Shown: positions 1 to 10,232, counted from the stretch's first letter. The stretch: DNA of 64,000 bases from an uncultured Pelagibacteraceae bacterium (GCA_902580505.1 CACHLB010000004.1:1-64000); one strand, 5' to 3'. Numbers and translations are program-made. The notes: generated by a model from the sequence alone, not told the origin.

Positions 1-2
1 TT

Positions 3-1070
3 GAACTTGCAACAAAAATTTCAAAACATACACCAGGGAATTTAAATAGAATTTTTTATACAATTTGTGGATCTACTGCTGTTGAGACTGCAATAAAAAT
101 TGCAGTTGCATATCATAAAGCAAGAGGTGAAGGACATAGATTTAGGTTTGTTGGAAGAGAAAGAGGCTATCACGGCATGAATATCGGAGCTACTTCTGTT
201 GGTGGAATGATTAACAATGTGAAAACATTTGCCAATGTTTTAATGCCGGGTGTTCTTCATATGAGACATACACATTTACCAGAACATAGATTTGTTTCAG
301 GTCAACCTGAAACAGGCGCAGAGATGGCAGAAGACCTTGAAAGAATTTGTACAAATTTTGGATCAGAGAATATAGCAGCTTGCATTGTTGAACCAATTGC
401 TGGATCAACAGGAACTTTAGTTCCACCAAAAGGATATTTACAAAGACTAAGAGAAATTTGCGATAAGCATGGTATTTTATTAGTTTTTGACGAAGTTATT
501 ACAGGTTGGGGAAGAACAGGTTCGCCTTTTGCATCGCAAGAATACGGAGTTACCCCAGATATTATTACAATGGCAAAAGCTACAACAAATGGAATAAGTC
601 CTTTAGGTGCAGTGGCGTGTAAAGAAGAAATTTACGATACGGTTATGGATGGATCTCCAAAAGGAACAATAGAATTATTTCATGGTTACACTTACTCTGG
701 AATTCCTGTCTCAGTAGCTGCAGGCTTAGCGGTTCAAGATATTTTTGAAAAAGATGATATCTTTAATAGAGCAAAAAATTTATCTCCATATTTCCAAGAA
801 GGTTTAATGTCTTTAAAAGATATTGATGTTGTTGATAATATAAGAGGTTATGGAATGATGGGTGGTATTGATATTAAAATGCATAAAAAACCTGGAGCAG
901 CAGGATTTACATGTTTCAAACACTGTTATGATGCAGGAGTTAACTTTAAAGCGACTGGAGATTGTTTAATTATTGCTCCAATGTTTATCTGTGAAAAAAA
1001 ACATATTGATGAAATAATCGAGAAACTAAGAACTGGTATAACCAACTATTCTAAAAGCAAAAAAAATTAA
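3..1070 (+). CDS. omega-amino acid--pyruvate (beta-alanine/taurine-type) class III aminotransferase, 5' truncated by window edge
   Basis: Open frame continues upstream of the listed ORF to the window edge (ELATKISKHTPGNLNRIFYTICGSTAVETAIKIAVAYHKARGEGHRF...); class III PLP motifs LLVFDEVITGWGRTG and ITMAKATTNG. Confidence 0.85.
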   Translation, partial: ELATKISKHTPGNLNRIFYTICGSTAVETAIKIAVAYHKARGEGHRFRFVGRERGYHGMNIGATSVGGMINNVKTFANVLMPGVLHMRHTHLPEHRFVSGQPETGAEMAEDLERICTNFGSENIAACIVEPIAGSTGTLVPPKGYLQRLREICDKHGILLVFDEVITGWGRTGSPFASQEYGVTPDIITMAKATTNGISPLGAVACKEEIYDTVMDGSPKGTIELFHGYTYSGIPVSVAAGLAVQDIFEKDDIFNRAKNLSPYFQEGLMSLKDIDVVDNIRGYGMMGGIDIKMHKKPGAAGFTCFKHCYDAGVNFKATGDCLIIAPMFICEKKHIDEIIEKLRTGITNYSKSKKN

Positions 1071-1079
1071 TTTAATTCT

Positions 1080-2198
1080 ATGAAAATCGGGGTTCCAAAA
1101 GAAATAAAGCCTCAAGAAAATAGAATTGGACTCACGCCTGAAAGTGTAAAGACATTAACTTCTAATGGCCACGAAGTTTTAATTGAAAATAATGGAGGTT
1201 TTGAAGCAGGATTTGAAAACGATCATTACATATCAAGTGGAGCAAAAATAGTTAATACAGCTGAAGATATATTTAACGACTCTGACATCATCGTTAAAGT
1301 TAAAGAGCCACAATCTAGTGAAGTAAAAATGATAAGAGAAAATCAAATTGTTTTTACATATCTTCATCTTGCTGCAGCCAAGGAACTGACACAAGGCTTA
1401 ATAGACAGCAAATCAATATGCATCGCTTATGAAACAGTTACAGATAATAATGGAAGACTTCCTTTGCTAGCACCAATGAGTGCAGTAGCCGGAAGAATGT
1501 CAGTTCAAGCAGGTGCACATTGTTTAGAAAAAAATCAAAAAGGTCGTGGTCTTTTGTTAGGAGGAGCACCTGGCGTAGAGCCTGGAAATGTTGTTATACT
1601 TGGAGGTGGAGTAGTAGGAGAAAATGCTGCGATAATTGCAACAGGCATGAAAGCCAAGGTTAATATTGTAGATAAATCTGAAAAAAGATTAAACGAACTT
1701 TCCCAAATATTTGGAGACAAAATAATTCCCAACTTGAGTGATAAAACTGATTTAGAAAAATTAATTTCTGAATGTGATTTGTTAGTAGGAGGAGTTTTGA
1801 TACCTGGTGCTGAGGCGCCAAAATTAGTTACAAAGAATATGTTAAAAAAAATGAAAAGAGGATCAGTAATTGTAGATGTTGCAATTGATCAAGGAGGATG
1901 TGTTGAAACTAGTAAACCGACTACTTTTGCAGAACCAACTTTTATAATAGATGATATAATTCATTATTGCGTTGCAAATATGCCCGGTGGCGTTCCAAGA
2001 ACATCAACAATTGCATTGAATAAAGTAACACTTCCTTTTTTATCTAAATTAGCAAAAGATGGGTACTTAAAAGCTTTAAATGATGATCAAAATTTTCAAG
2101 CAGGATTAAATATATTTAAAGGAGGTGTTACTCATAAAGCTGTAGCTGATGTATTTGGTCATGATTATTTGCCAGCTCAAAAAGCATTGCTTAATTAA
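1080..2198 (+). CDS. ald: alanine dehydrogenase
   Basis: MKIGVPKEIKPQENRIGLTPESV N-terminus, VVILGGGVVGENAA nucleotide-binding motif. Confidence 0.95.
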   Translation: MKIGVPKEIKPQENRIGLTPESVKTLTSNGHEVLIENNGGFEAGFENDHYISSGAKIVNTAEDIFNDSDIIVKVKEPQSSEVKMIRENQIVFTYLHLAAAKELTQGLIDSKSICIAYETVTDNNGRLPLLAPMSAVAGRMSVQAGAHCLEKNQKGRGLLLGGAPGVEPGNVVILGGGVVGENAAIIATGMKAKVNIVDKSEKRLNELSQIFGDKIIPNLSDKTDLEKLISECDLLVGGVLIPGAEAPKLVTKNMLKKMKRGSVIVDVAIDQGGCVETSKPTTFAEPTFIIDDIIHYCVANMPGGVPRTSTIALNKVTLPFLSKLAKDGYLKALNDDQNFQAGLNIFKGGVTHKAVADVFGHDYLPAQKALLN

Positions 2199-2320
2199 AA
2201 TCCCTAATTTTTCTTGCTTTTTCATAAATTGACAAAAAAAAAATTAATTCTATATAGCAGTCATAATTTAAAAAATTATTCCTGAATTTAACATTCATTT
2301 ATTTCTCTCTTTTTTGTTGA

Positions 2321-2350
2321 ATTCACCTCCTCGAAAGGGGAGGTAAAAAG
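2321..2350. terminator. Hairpin between convergent genes (possible bidirectional terminator)
   Basis: ACCTCC tcgaaagg GGAGGT stem between the stop codons of two convergent genes. Confidence 0.6.
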
Positions 2351-2353
2351 GAA

Positions 2354-2728
2354 TTATATCCCTTTGCTTATTAAATTATATATTTGGTCTTTATCAGTTA
2401 AACCAATTTCTCTTGCTACTTCACTTTCACCTTTAAAAACTACTATTGTAGTCCAATAATTTACACCTAAAGCTTTAGCAATATCTTCATGTTCTGTTTG
2501 CTCATAGAATAAAAATTCTACATCCTTAAAGTCTTTCATTGCTTGATCGAAAACCTTTGTTTGTGCTGCGCAAGTTGAACAATATTCATTCCAAGAATTA
2601 ATAACAATTGTTTTACCAGATTTTTGAATTTCAAATAATTTTTTCAGATCAAAGTTTGTGGTTTTTTCAAAACCAAATGAGATATTTGGTATCAAGAATA
2701 AAATAAAAAAGACAAAATATTTTTTCAT
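2354..2728 (-). CDS. secreted thioredoxin-like protein
   Basis: Signal peptide; NSWNEYCSTCAAQ CxxC motif in thioredoxin-like context. Confidence 0.7.
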   Translation of the reverse strand: MKKYFVFFILFLIPNISFGFEKTTNFDLKKLFEIQKSGKTIVINSWNEYCSTCAAQTKVFDQAMKDFKDVEFLFYEQTEHEDIAKALGVNYWTTIVVFKGESEVAREIGLTDKDQIYNLISKGI

Positions 2729-2741
2729 GAGCTCTATTTAA

Positions 2742-3269
2742 TTATCTGGTCATTCTTTTCAAGATGTTTTCTTTCAAAAATATTTGATGAAACAAAACTG
2801 CAAAAATATGCAATGAGATTAAAACTATTAATGTATAATTTGAAATAACGTGAACATTGTAAAATTGATCTGCTAAATCAAAGTTATCTTCAATCCTTAA
2901 TTTAAAAATAAAAAAATTTAGTTTTTCACCATTAAATAGCTTTTTTAAAATTCCTGATGTTGTTATTGTTAAAAGTGCGACATAAAGAGCGAAATGATTC
3001 AATTTCGCAATCAAGTTTTGTCCAAAGAATGCCTCAGGCATTAGTTTTGGGGACTTGCTAAAAAATTTATAAATTAACCTAAATAAGGTTATGTAAAATA
3101 TAGATATTCCAACAATTACGTGCACATTTTCTATAGTTATTCTTAAATCTGAAAAATCCAATCTGACTAAAATAAACCCCATTGGTATCTGAGCAATTAG
3201 AAGGAGCAAAGTGAACCAATGGAAAAATTTAGCTAACCAACTATATTGTAATGCTATACTATTCGCCAT
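2742..3269 (-). CDS. cytochrome b561 family membrane protein
   Basis: YSWLAKFFHWFTLLLLIAQIPMGFIL and later conserved His in four-helix membrane architecture. Confidence 0.8.
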   Translation of the reverse strand: MANSIALQYSWLAKFFHWFTLLLLIAQIPMGFILVRLDFSDLRITIENVHVIVGISIFYITLFRLIYKFFSKSPKLMPEAFFGQNLIAKLNHFALYVALLTITTSGILKKLFNGEKLNFFIFKLRIEDNFDLADQFYNVHVISNYTLIVLISLHIFAVLFHQIFLKENILKRMTR

Positions 3270-3732
3270 GAGCTATTTTATAAAAATAAATAATATTTTC
3301 AAAATAATGTTTATTGTAGCACTTTCTTTTTCATTTAACTCTAATGTTTTATCAGAAGAAAGCGCAAAAGACATAATAAAGAAAAGAAAATCTTTATTCA
3401 GTCAAAATTATAAACTAGCAAAAAGAATTAGTATTTTGCTTAACGAAGTTGAAATTGAGGACTCAAAAAAACTAATGATTAGAATGAGTGATAATTATTT
3501 GGAATTATTAACTTTGTTTCCTGAAAATACAAAAGAGGGACATGGAACAGAGGCTTTACCAATTATTTGGGAAGAAAAAGATGAATTTAATGCTCTAATG
3601 AAAAAATCATCTGATCAAATGATAAAACTAGCCTCAATTATTGAAGACCAAGATGATTTTAGAGCAGCTTTGAAACAATATATGTGGTCGAGCTGTAAAG
3701 CTTGTCATAGCAGATATAGGGCTCCACACTAA
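3268..3732 (+). CDS. cytochrome c' family protein (start probably 3268, internal to listed ORF 3211)
   Basis: Signal peptide after Met at 3268; C-terminal CKACHSRYR heme motif. Confidence 0.75.
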   Translation: MSYFIKINNIFKIMFIVALSFSFNSNVLSEESAKDIIKKRKSLFSQNYKLAKRISILLNEVEIEDSKKLMIRMSDNYLELLTLFPENTKEGHGTEALPIIWEEKDEFNALMKKSSDQMIKLASIIEDQDDFRAALKQYMWSSCKACHSRYRAPH

Positions 3733-4160
3733 TGAAAAAGTATTTTTTTATTTTTATTGTTTTATTTTATGCAGATACTGCTTTCTCTCATTCGCACTAC
3801 CCCATAACTAGAGATTCATTAGAAGCAATTAAAAGTGGCAAGATATTATACAATCAATATTGTGTTTCTTGTCACCAAGCAAATTTAGCTGGAGCTACAA
3901 ATTGGCAAGGTTTAGATGAAGATGGGCATAGAAAAGCACCGCCTTTAAATGGAACTGGTCATACTTGGCATCATACAGATGAGTTACTGCATAGAATGAT
4001 AAAGTATGGATTTGCTAAATTGATAAAAAATTATGAAGGCAAGATGATGGGTTTTGGCGACAAAATAAGTGATGAAGGTATTGATAATATTCTTTCATAT
4101 ATTAAATCTTATTGGAAAGATGATATTTATGAATATCATTTAGAAATGAGTAAACAATGA
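3732..4160 (+). CDS. cytochrome c class I-like protein
   Basis: Signal peptide; YCVSCHQANLAGA heme motif. Confidence 0.8.
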   Translation: MKKYFFIFIVLFYADTAFSHSHYPITRDSLEAIKSGKILYNQYCVSCHQANLAGATNWQGLDEDGHRKAPPLNGTGHTWHHTDELLHRMIKYGFAKLIKNYEGKMMGFGDKISDEGIDNILSYIKSYWKDDIYEYHLEMSKQ

Positions 4161-4600
4161 GTTCAGAAACAATTAATTTTAATTGGTCGTGCAAACATAC
4201 TTGGAAAAGAAGCGCAAAAAATACTGCTTGGTGTTTACTAGGCTGTGCAATTGGTGACTTTGGAACTATATTGTATTTTCAGATAACAGGAATTCCCTGG
4301 CCTGTTTTAGCCATCATGACTTTAGCGATTATCAATGGTTTGATTACAAGTATTGTTTTAGAAACTATAATTTTACTAAGACAAAAACTTGATTTTTCCA
4401 AAGCATTAAAGACTGCACTTGGTATGAGCTTTATATCAATGGTCAGTATGGAAATAGCCATGAACCTCACAGATGTAATTTTAACAGGTGGAGCTATTTT
4501 AAATTGGTGGGTAGTACCAATAATGCTTTTAGTTGGATTTTTAACTCCATGGCCATACAATTATTGGAGATTAAAAAAATATAATATTGCTTGTCACTAA
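4157..4600 (+). CDS. DUF4396-like membrane protein
   Basis: Multi-TM protein, WKRSAKNTAWCLLGCAIGDFGTI, EIAMNLTD. Confidence 0.55.
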   Translation: MSSETINFNWSCKHTWKRSAKNTAWCLLGCAIGDFGTILYFQITGIPWPVLAIMTLAIINGLITSIVLETIILLRQKLDFSKALKTALGMSFISMVSMEIAMNLTDVILTGGAILNWWVVPIMLLVGFLTPWPYNYWRLKKYNIACH

Positions 4601-4633
4601 AAACATCTCTATATCAAATTAAGGCCTCAGATA

Positions 4634-5569
4634 ATGACTAAAGATTTAATAACAATTGATAGCCTTTCAAAGGTATACGACAATGGATTTAACGCTTTAA
4701 AAACTGTTAATTTAAATATAAAGCAAGGTGAAATTATTGCTATGCTTGGACCAAATGGAGCTGGCAAAACTACACTGATAAGTATTGTATGTGGTATAGT
4801 TAAACCAACTTCTGGAGTAATTACAGTAGATGGTTTTGATATTATAAAAGATTATAGAGAAACAAGATCAAGAATAGGACTGGTCCCCCAAGAAATTTCA
4901 CTAGAACAATTTGAAACAGTGTTTAACAATGTTTCATATTCAAGAGGCTTATACGGAAAAAAGCCAAACCCACAACATATAGAAAAAGTTCTAAAAGATT
5001 TTAGTTTATGGGATAAAAAAGATTTAAGGTTAAATCAGCTTTCAGGAGGAATGAAAAGACGTGTAATGATAGCAAAAGCATTATCTCATGAACCTTCGAT
5101 ATTATTTCTTGATGAACCAACGGCAGGCGTAGATGTAGAATTGAGAAAGGATATGTGGAAAGTTGTAGAGGGATTAAGGAAAACTGGAGTAACTATAATT
5201 TTAACAACACACTATATTGAAGAAGCAGAGGCAATCGCAGACCGAGTTGCTGTAATTAATCAAGGAGAAATAATTGTTGTTGATAATAAAATAGATTTAT
5301 TAAAAAAAATGGGTCATAAAAAATTAACCATTGAATTACAAGATAAAGTCGAAAAAATTCCATCAGAACTTGATGAATATAATCTATCAATCTCTAATGA
5401 TAATTATTCGTTAATTTACAACTACAACTTACACGCTGAAAGAACAGGTATCACAAAGATGCTTCAAGATTTAAAAAATGCAGGTTTGAGGATGAGAGAT
5501 TTAAAAACAGAGCAAAATAATCTTGAAAAGATTTTTGTGACATTGGTAAAGGAAAATAATGAGGATTAA
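4634..5569 (+). CDS. ABC transporter ATP-binding protein (ABC-2 type)
   Basis: Walker A GPNGAGKTT, LSGGMKRR signature, LFLDEPTAGVD. Confidence 0.95.
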   Translation: MTKDLITIDSLSKVYDNGFNALKTVNLNIKQGEIIAMLGPNGAGKTTLISIVCGIVKPTSGVITVDGFDIIKDYRETRSRIGLVPQEISLEQFETVFNNVSYSRGLYGKKPNPQHIEKVLKDFSLWDKKDLRLNQLSGGMKRRVMIAKALSHEPSILFLDEPTAGVDVELRKDMWKVVEGLRKTGVTIILTTHYIEEAEAIADRVAVINQGEIIVVDNKIDLLKKMGHKKLTIELQDKVEKIPSELDEYNLSISNDNYSLIYNYNLHAERTGITKMLQDLKNAGLRMRDLKTEQNNLEKIFVTLVKENNED

Positions 5570-6326
5570 TTTTTACGCATTAAGAGCAATTTATTTTCAT
5601 GAAATGGATAGATTTAGAAGAACATTAATACAATCTCTTCTTTCTCCAGTTTTATCTACTTCATTATACTTTATAGTATTCGGCTCGGTAATCGGGGATT
5701 ATGTACAAAAAATTGATGGCATTAGTTATGGCTCTTATATAGTTCCAGGATTATTGATGTTAACATTATTAACGCAATCTATCAGTAACACTTCTTTTGG
5801 AATTTTTTTTCCTAAATTTAATGGAACAATTTATGAAATTTTAGCAGCTCCAATTTCTACTGTAGAAATTGTAATTGCTTATGTTGGTGCAGGTGCAACT
5901 AAAACCTTAATTGTTGCTGCAGTAATTTTCTGCACTTCACTTTTCTTTGCAGAAGTAAATGTAAAGTTTCCTTTACTAATGATTTTCTTATTAATTCTAG
6001 TTGCTTTTACTTTTGCTTTGTTTGGGTTTTTAATTGGACTTCTTAGTAAAAATTTCGAGCAAATGTCTATAATACCAACAATTGTCATAACACCAATGGT
6101 ATTCTTAGGTGGAAGTTTGTATTCGCTAGATATGCTCCCAAGTTTCTGGCAAACAGTCACTTATTTTAATCCTGTTGTATATTTAATTAATGGGCTGAGG
6201 TTTGCATTTTATGGAGTTTCTGATTTTGATATTTGGATAAGTATTTCAACAATGTTTATATTTTTAATTGCATGTGTAACTCTTGTCTCAATTATACTTA
6301 AAAAAGGTTATAATATAAAAAATTAA
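5559..6326 (+). CDS. ABC-2 type transporter permease
   Basis: Multi-TM; overlaps and follows ATPase; ABC-2 permease features (GGSLYSLDMLPSFWQ). Confidence 0.9.
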   Translation: MRINFYALRAIYFHEMDRFRRTLIQSLLSPVLSTSLYFIVFGSVIGDYVQKIDGISYGSYIVPGLLMLTLLTQSISNTSFGIFFPKFNGTIYEILAAPISTVEIVIAYVGAGATKTLIVAAVIFCTSLFFAEVNVKFPLLMIFLLILVAFTFALFGFLIGLLSKNFEQMSIIPTIVITPMVFLGGSLYSLDMLPSFWQTVTYFNPVVYLINGLRFAFYGVSDFDIWISISTMFIFLIACVTLVSIILKKGYNIKN

Positions 6327-6327
6327 T

Positions 6328-6495
6328 TTGACTGTTGACCAGATAATTCCTGCAATATTTTTAATATTAGTCTTAATATTAGTTCTACCTAATTTTCTCA
6401 GATCAAACTCAAATATTAAACAATTGATATCTAATTTTTCAATTTGGATAATAATTATACTTGTTATATTTGGATTGATGTATTTTTTGATGTAA
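6328..6495 (+). CDS. small two-TM protein (55 aa, TTG start), not in the ORF track
   Basis: LTVDQIIPAIFLILVLILVLPNFLRSNSNIKQLISNFSIWIIIILVIFGLMYFLM*; starts right after the permease stop. Confidence 0.5.
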   Translation: MTVDQIIPAIFLILVLILVLPNFLRSNSNIKQLISNFSIWIIIILVIFGLMYFLM

Positions 6496-6503
6496 ATAGA
6501 TTT

Positions 6504-6668
6504 ATGATTAAATTTATTCTTCCAGCAGTACTATTAATTTTAATTATTATTTTCTGGGAAAAAATTAATGAATTTTTATTAAGCAAATTTAAAATTAAAC
6601 TCAATTACATAGCTGTCATCATATTAGTTTTAATATTAGTGGTTTTATCTTTATTACTATATTTCTAA
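6504..6668 (+). CDS. small two-TM protein (start probably 6504 inside ORF 6444)
   Basis: MIKFILPAVLLILIIIFWEKINEFLLSKFKIKLNYIAVIILVLILVVLSLLLYF. Confidence 0.5.
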   Translation: MIKFILPAVLLILIIIFWEKINEFLLSKFKIKLNYIAVIILVLILVVLSLLLYF

Positions 6669-6674
6669 TTTATA

Positions 6675-7418
6675 ATGGAGATAAATTTATTATTCTTTAT
6701 TAGCGTTGTTCCAGCTATCGTATTATATGGAATTGCTAAGTCAGGTTTAGGTGGATCAATATCATTAATTTCAGTTCCATTAATGACAGTAGTAATGCCA
6801 TTAAATCAAGCACTTGCAATTATTTTACCAATATTAATTTTTTCAGACATTATTGCAGTTTATAGATTTAGAAGAGAGTTTGATTTTGGAACACTTAAAT
6901 TAATAGTTCCATTTGCAGCTATTGGAATAATAATTGGCTCATTTACATTTACTTATTTTTCTGAGGATTTGCTTAAGTTAATAGTTGGAATAATGGGTTT
7001 TTTATTTTCTGGTCATTATTTTTTATTTAAAAAAGAAAAAACTATACCGGCAAAAAAAAACTTTTTTAAAGGGGCTATTTGTTCATCCATTGCTGGTTTT
7101 TCAAGTTTTTGTGTTCACGCGGGAGGAACTCCAACAAGTCTTTATTTGCTTCCACTAAGAATGAAAAAAGAAATTTATGTTGGTACAAGAATTATTTTTT
7201 TTAGTTGTGTAAATCTAATTAAGCTTCCTCTGTATGTTTATTTATCTATGATGAATTTTGATACTTTATATCAATCAGTTACTCTCTTTCCCTTAGCGCT
7301 TATTGGAATATTTATAGGTTATAAATTACTTAAAATAATTGAGGAAAATTTATTTTATAATATCATTTACGCTTTAATTCTTGTTAGTAGTGCTAAGTTA
7401 ATAATTGATTTCATTTAA
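6675..7418 (+). CDS. TSUP (TauE/SafE) family permease
   Basis: Multi-TM with GLGGSISLISVPLM and FSSFCVHAGGTPTSLYLLP, typical of TSUP repeats. Confidence 0.75.
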   Translation: MEINLLFFISVVPAIVLYGIAKSGLGGSISLISVPLMTVVMPLNQALAIILPILIFSDIIAVYRFRREFDFGTLKLIVPFAAIGIIIGSFTFTYFSEDLLKLIVGIMGFLFSGHYFLFKKEKTIPAKKNFFKGAICSSIAGFSSFCVHAGGTPTSLYLLPLRMKKEIYVGTRIIFFSCVNLIKLPLYVYLSMMNFDTLYQSVTLFPLALIGIFIGYKLLKIIEENLFYNIIYALILVSSAKLIIDFI

Positions 7419-7434
7419 TCTTTGAATTAAATTG

Positions 7435-7498
7435 CAAATGGGGTGCCAGAAGGCTGAGAAATACCCTTAGAACCTGTCCGGTAATTCAGAAAGGGAAA
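7435..7498 (+). promoter_or_regulatory. TPP (thi-box) riboswitch
   Basis: GGGGTGCC-AGAA-GGCTGAGAAATACCCTTAGAACCTGTCCGGTAATTCAGAAAGGGA matches the thi-box consensus (CTGAGA, ACCC, GAACCTG, AGGGA) immediately before a symporter start codon. Confidence 0.95.
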
Positions 7499-8929
7499 AT
7501 GAATAATTTAAATATAATCAATCAATCATCAGCAATAATATTAATTATTTCAATTTCTTTAATATTTGTTTTTATTGGAATTTATTTTTCAAAAAAATTT
7601 AAAGGACTTAATAATTATTTAGTTGCAAACCGTTCGATTGGAACTTTATCCTTAACAACAAGTCTTGTTGCTTCAGCACTTGGTGCTTGGATTTTATTTG
7701 GACCCGCATCAGCAGCAACATGGGGAGGAATTGGTGCAGTGATTGGTTATTCACTAGGAACTGCATTTCCACTCTTTATTTTAATTTATCTTGGTAAAAA
7801 ATTTAGAACTAGTTATCCGCAAGGCAAAAGTATTATTGAAATAATAAGATTAAGATTTGGACCAAATCTTTATAAACTAATTTTAGTTTTTTCCATTTTT
7901 TATATGACAATCTTTTTAATCGCTGAAGTTACTGCTGTAGCTTTTTTAATTAATTACATATCTGGTACTGAGTTGTGGATTACCTCTTTAATAGTAATAT
8001 CATGTTCGTTACTTTACACATTATATGGAGGTTTAAGAGCATCCTTAATTACAGATAATATTCAATTTTTTGTATTTACAGGACTTTTAATAATTAGTTT
8101 GATTTTTATTACCTCAATTGAAACAAACGATTTTAACTTTGAAATTATTAAAAATAATAATCCGCATTTGTTAAGTTTTAGTTATCTCCCAAATTATACT
8201 GCCGGTTTAACTTTCTTTATAGCTGTTGCTGCAACTAATCTTTTTCATCAAGGTAATTGGCAGAGAGTTTATGCTGCAAAAAATTACGAAGTTTTAAAAA
8301 AAAGTTTAATATTTTCATTTTTAATAATATTACCAATAGTCTTTTTTATGGGATTTAGTGGTTTAGTAGCTGTCTCTCAAGACTCTAATGTGATACCTGA
8401 TCTTGCATTTTTCTCAATCTTATTAAAAGAAAATTTAATAATATTTTCAGTCATTGTAATAATTTTAGCTATCTCTTTAACAATAAGTAGTATTGATACT
8501 TTAATAAATGCTATTTCAAGTTTGGTAATAGTAGATGTAGATAAAGTATTAAATTTAAAAAATAATCATTTAAATATTTCAAAACAATTTGTTATTTTTC
8601 TTTCGGTCATAGCTTTTTTAGTTGCATCAAAAGGATTTAGTATTCTTTATTTATTCTTAATTGCAGATTTATTTTGTTGTGCGGCTGTTCTAAGTGTTTT
8701 TTATACTTTTTATTCAAAATCTTATGATGAAAAAAATGCTTATGTTTCTATATTAATAGGATTAATTGCAGGACTATTATTTTTTCCAAGTCCTGATTTT
8801 TCTATATCAATATTATTTGGCATAATTTTGCCAATGGATTTAGCACCATTGTATATTTCTCAATCTCTTTTATTTTGTTCATTTATTGCGGCAACTTTAT
8901 CACCAATAATTGCATGGAAATTGAAATAA
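7499..8929 (+). CDS. thiV: sodium:solute symporter, candidate thiamin-precursor transporter (ThiV-like)
   Basis: SSS family 13-TM protein directly under a TPP riboswitch; SAR11 ThiV has this arrangement. Confidence 0.8.
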   Translation: MNNLNIINQSSAIILIISISLIFVFIGIYFSKKFKGLNNYLVANRSIGTLSLTTSLVASALGAWILFGPASAATWGGIGAVIGYSLGTAFPLFILIYLGKKFRTSYPQGKSIIEIIRLRFGPNLYKLILVFSIFYMTIFLIAEVTAVAFLINYISGTELWITSLIVISCSLLYTLYGGLRASLITDNIQFFVFTGLLIISLIFITSIETNDFNFEIIKNNNPHLLSFSYLPNYTAGLTFFIAVAATNLFHQGNWQRVYAAKNYEVLKKSLIFSFLIILPIVFFMGFSGLVAVSQDSNVIPDLAFFSILLKENLIIFSVIVIILAISLTISSIDTLINAISSLVIVDVDKVLNLKNNHLNISKQFVIFLSVIAFLVASKGFSILYLFLIADLFCCAAVLSVFYTFYSKSYDEKNAYVSILIGLIAGLLFFPSPDFSISILFGIILPMDLAPLYISQSLLFCSFIAATLSPIIAWKLK

Positions 8930-8970
8930 TTGATGTTTATTAAAAACCTAATTATTGTATAATTTAATAA

Positions 8971-10080
8971 ATGCTCAATTTTATATTACCATTTATTGTA
9001 TTAATTGTTGTTGTTGTTTTCATTCATGAATATGGACATTACTATTTTGCAAAAAGATATGGTGTTGGTGTAACAGATTTTTCGATAGGTTTTGGTCGAG
9101 AATTATTTGGATGGAACGATAAATCAGGGACAAGATGGAAAGTTTGTTGGATACCACTAGGCGGTTATGTAAAATTTTTCGGAGATAGGAATGTATTCTC
9201 ACAAGCAGATCAAGAGGAACTACTAAAAAAATATAGCAAAGAAGACCAACATAAATTATTTGTAACAAAACCTCTTTACCAAAGAGCCTTAATTGTTGCT
9301 GGAGGACCATTGGCTAATTTTATATTAGCTATAGTCATTTTTACTTTTATATACATGTTTGCAGGTAAAGATTTTACACCTGCTGTAATTGATGAAGTAT
9401 TAAAAGATAGTCCAGCAGAAGTTGCTGGAATGCAAAAAAATGACGTTATTATTGAAATAGATAATACAAAAGTAGAGAGTATTCTTGATGTTTCTAAATT
9501 AATAGCAATGTCAACATCAGAATTTATCGATTTTAAAGTTTCAAGATATGACCAGGAGATAATATTAAAAGTAAAGCCAAATTTTGTTGATAGCGTTGAT
9601 GAATTAGGAAACAAACTAAAGAAAAGGATGGTAGGTATTAAACTTAGTCCTTATAACAATCAAATAACACATAAAAAACTTGGACCTGCACAAGCTTTAC
9701 TTCAATCATTTAATGAAGTTTATTTTGTAACAACTTCATCACTTAAATATCTTGGATCAATGTTTACAGGGGCAGGGGACAGTTCTCAATTGGGTGGTCC
9801 AATTAGAATTGCTAAAATTTCTGGCCAAGTTGCAGAATTTGGAATTATACCTTTTGTCAGTATGATGGCATATATTTCTATAAGTTTAGGACTAATTAAC
9901 TTATTTCCTATACCTTTATTAGATGGAGGACATCTGATGTTTTATGCATTTGAAAAAGTATTAGGTCGTCCTTTAAGTCAAAAAACACAGGAAGGTTTTT
10001 TTCGAATCGGAATGTTTTTGTTGTTATCTTTGATGTTTTTCGCAACATTTAACGACCTTAAAGATTTAGGCTTATTTTAA
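8971..10080 (+). CDS. rseP: RIP metalloprotease RseP
   Basis: HEYGHYYFAKRYG zinc motif, PDZ region, NLFPIPLLDGGHL. Confidence 0.95.
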   Translation: MLNFILPFIVLIVVVVFIHEYGHYYFAKRYGVGVTDFSIGFGRELFGWNDKSGTRWKVCWIPLGGYVKFFGDRNVFSQADQEELLKKYSKEDQHKLFVTKPLYQRALIVAGGPLANFILAIVIFTFIYMFAGKDFTPAVIDEVLKDSPAEVAGMQKNDVIIEIDNTKVESILDVSKLIAMSTSEFIDFKVSRYDQEIILKVKPNFVDSVDELGNKLKKRMVGIKLSPYNNQITHKKLGPAQALLQSFNEVYFVTTSSLKYLGSMFTGAGDSSQLGGPIRIAKISGQVAEFGIIPFVSMMAYISISLGLINLFPIPLLDGGHLMFYAFEKVLGRPLSQKTQEGFFRIGMFLLLSLMFFATFNDLKDLGLF

Positions 10081-10232
10081 GGCTTTTTTAATAGCTAAAA
10101 AAACATTGGATTTATTGACTTTTTTTACCACTATATATTGCTGTTCAAAAAAAAATATATACTAAAAAAAAGCTTGAATTATCAATGATTTTGTTAAGTA
10201 TAGTTTCATAAACCTTTAAAACCGGAGCTAAA

